Shown one piece after another: positions 63,054 through 64,000 of a DNA stretch of 64,000 bases; position 1 is the first letter of the stretch; the number at the start of each line of letters is the position of its first letter. The stretch spans positions 1 to 64,000 of the forward strand of contig NZ_CAMLHO010000010.1 of NCBI RefSeq assembly GCF_946479765.1, written 5' to 3'. The stretch comes from an uncultured Aliivibrio sp. GTDB taxonomy: Bacteria; Pseudomonadota; Gammaproteobacteria; Enterobacterales; Vibrionaceae. The position numbers and the translations under genes are program-made. The notes beneath the pieces are model-generated. The model ran no database searches and had not been told where the DNA came from. It saw nothing but the letters and a program-made list of their open reading frames with translations.

Positions 63054-63144
63054 GATATTCCTTATCGATAATTCCATGGTATTCGTTACGCTAATCGAAC
63101 GAATCAAACTGCTTATACTGTGCCAAAATTTAGTTTTAGCCGCA

Positions 63145-63174
63145 AACAAAAACGCCTACAACTGAGTGTAGGCG
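63145..63174 (-). terminator. Terminator of the chemoreceptor gene
   Basis: An 8-bp stem (CGCCTACA 63153-63160, TGTAGGCG 63167-63174) followed on the minus strand by five T residues. Confidence 0.87.
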
Positions 63175-63197
63175 TCAATAAAACAAAGCAAGATTAT

Positions 63198-64000
63198 CTA
63201 AATTTTGAAGACTTTCATTTTTGCTTCTAATTCTTCGGCATTTTTTTGCATTTCTTCCGACGTTTCTGTCAACTCCGTCATGACGACAACCGACGCTTCC
63301 ACCAACTCACGAACATTCGTTAAGTTCTGATCCATTTCAGCAGCAACACTGCTTTGTTGATCAGCAGCGCTCGCTATTTGGAAGTTCATTTCATTGATAT
63401 TATTAACTTGATTCACAATTCTATCTAATTCTGCTCCGGCATTGGTCACTAATTCAACGCCTTCAGCGGCTTCAACCACACTTTTTTCCATCAGATCGAC
63501 AGCTTGGTTCGCACTGTTTTGAAGTTGAGTGATCATCTCTTGGATCTCAACGGTAGCACCTTGTGTACTTTGTGCTAGATTTCTTACCTCATCAGCAACT
63601 ACCGCAAAACCACGACCAGCATCACCCGCACGAGCCGCTTCAATCGCCGCATTCAATGCCAGTAAGTTCGTTTGTTCTGAAATACCACGAATAGTCTCAA
63701 CCACTGAACTAATCGAAACAACACGCTCTTCAACTTGATTAACCACTTCAGCAGAAGCGGCAATGTCACCCGATAGTGCTTGGATTTTAACAATCGTACC
63801 TTCAACAAACTCTTGACCAATTTTAGCTTGAGCTTGAGCTTGTTCAGTCTCCTCTGACGCATTGCGAGCATTATCCGCGACATTTTGCACTGTTGCACTC
63901 ATTTCACTCATCGCTATGGCTAGTTGATCAATTTCAACAAACTCTTCTTGTGCCGCTTCTTTTGTTCCTTCCATACTAATTGTCATGATTTCAGTCAGGC
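63198..64000 (-). CDS. Methyl-accepting chemotaxis protein, 3' part (partial)
   Basis: C-terminal signalling part of a chemoreceptor; the frame runs open to the right edge, so the sensor, membrane and HAMP parts lie outside. At least 266 codons are visible. The hairpin signature is [20 protein letters not shown] followed by [15 protein letters not shown], which contacts CheA/CheW, and flanking Glu/Gln-rich helices give methylation sites. No C-terminal CheR/CheB tether pentapeptide is seen (it ends KMKVFKI). The ligand cannot be judged from this part. Confidence 0.92.
   Translation of the reverse strand, partial: LTEIMTISMEGTKEAAQEEFVEIDQLAIAMSEMSATVQNVADNARNASEETEQAQAQAKIGQEFVEGTIVKIQALSGDIAASAEVVNQVEERVVSISSVVETIRGISEQTNLLALNAAIEAARAGDAGRGFAVVADEVRNLAQSTQGATVEIQEMITQLQNSANQAVDLMEKSVVEAAEGVELVTNAGAELDRIVNQVNNINEMNFQIASAADQQSSVAAEMDQNLTNVRELVEASVVVMTELTETSEEMQKNAEELEAKMKVFKI

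Noticed and set aside
63054-63149. N-terminal extension of glnE by 32 codons
   Set aside because: The ATG at 63053 has an AAGGA ribosome-binding site and matches family length; the extension is in AT-rich leader DNA.

Overview
This is a 64-kb stretch of core chromosome from a marine gammaproteobacterium of the Vibrionaceae, most likely Aliivibrio (A. fischeri or a close relative). The reasons are a LitR/HapR/LuxR-family TetR regulator at the left end, an AT-rich base composition, an E. coli-like dcw cluster without ddlB or mraZ, the DciA helicase loader beside secA, Vibrio-style ParC numbering (Ser85/Glu89), and a pilABCD cluster joined to coaE-zapD-yacG. The species call rests on recognising the proteins by eye, not on a database search.

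Layout. 51-656 is the quorum-sensing regulator litR (+). 739-7818 is the pyruvate dehydrogenase operon on the minus strand (pdhR-aceE-aceF-lpd); its promoter region holds two PdhR-type operators and an extra perfect palindrome. 8107-9669 holds the divergent pair ampD and nadC. 9890-15885 (+) runs pilA-pilB-pilC-pilD-coaE-zapD-yacG: a type IV pilus, coenzyme A synthesis, a Z-ring factor and a gyrase inhibitor. 15944-19168 (-) is secA then mutT, with dciA (19500-19970) divergent from secA. 20072-36607 (-) is the division and cell-wall cluster, transcribed rsmH-ftsL-ftsI-murE-murF-mraY-murD-ftsW-murG-murC-ftsQ-ftsA-ftsZ-lpxC, many genes overlapping by 1-17 bp. 36778-37184 (-) is RNase P RNA. 37240-38103 (-) is rsmI, divergent from lpoA-yraN-diaA-dolP (38240-41589, +). 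41672-46743 (-) holds sspA-sspB, the cytochrome bc1 operon petABC and rplM-rpsI. 47022-48167 (-) is zapE, divergent from zapG and degS (48253-49981, +). 50109-56912 (-) is the nudF-yqiB-cpdA-yqiA-parE-parC group. 57147-58472 (+) is tolC. 58622-63053 (-) is glnE-hldE. 63198 to the right edge is the 3' part of a chemoreceptor gene.

How it fits together. Most of the window builds and divides the envelope: lipid II synthesis (Mur/MraY/MurG), septal synthesis (FtsW/FtsI/FtsQ/FtsL), the Z-ring (FtsZ/FtsA/ZapD/ZapE), lipid A and LPS precursors (LpxC, HldE), outer-membrane and periplasmic maintenance (LpoA, DolP, DegS, TolC), murein recycling (AmpD) and secretion (SecA). The rest is central energy metabolism (PDH, bc1), replication and topology (DciA, DiaA, ParC/ParE), translation (L13, S9, RsmH, RsmI) and regulation.

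No CRISPR array, prophage, insertion sequence, integron, tRNA or rRNA gene was seen, and no candidate for a new multi-gene system. The points worth a second look are regulatory or structural: the paired PdhR operators flanking a 16-bp palindrome, two tandem-repeat arrays that each start on a stop codon, a hairpin that could cover the degS ribosome-binding site, and gene-order junctions which, compared from memory with Vibrio cholerae, suggest a circularly permuted block of about 36 kb.
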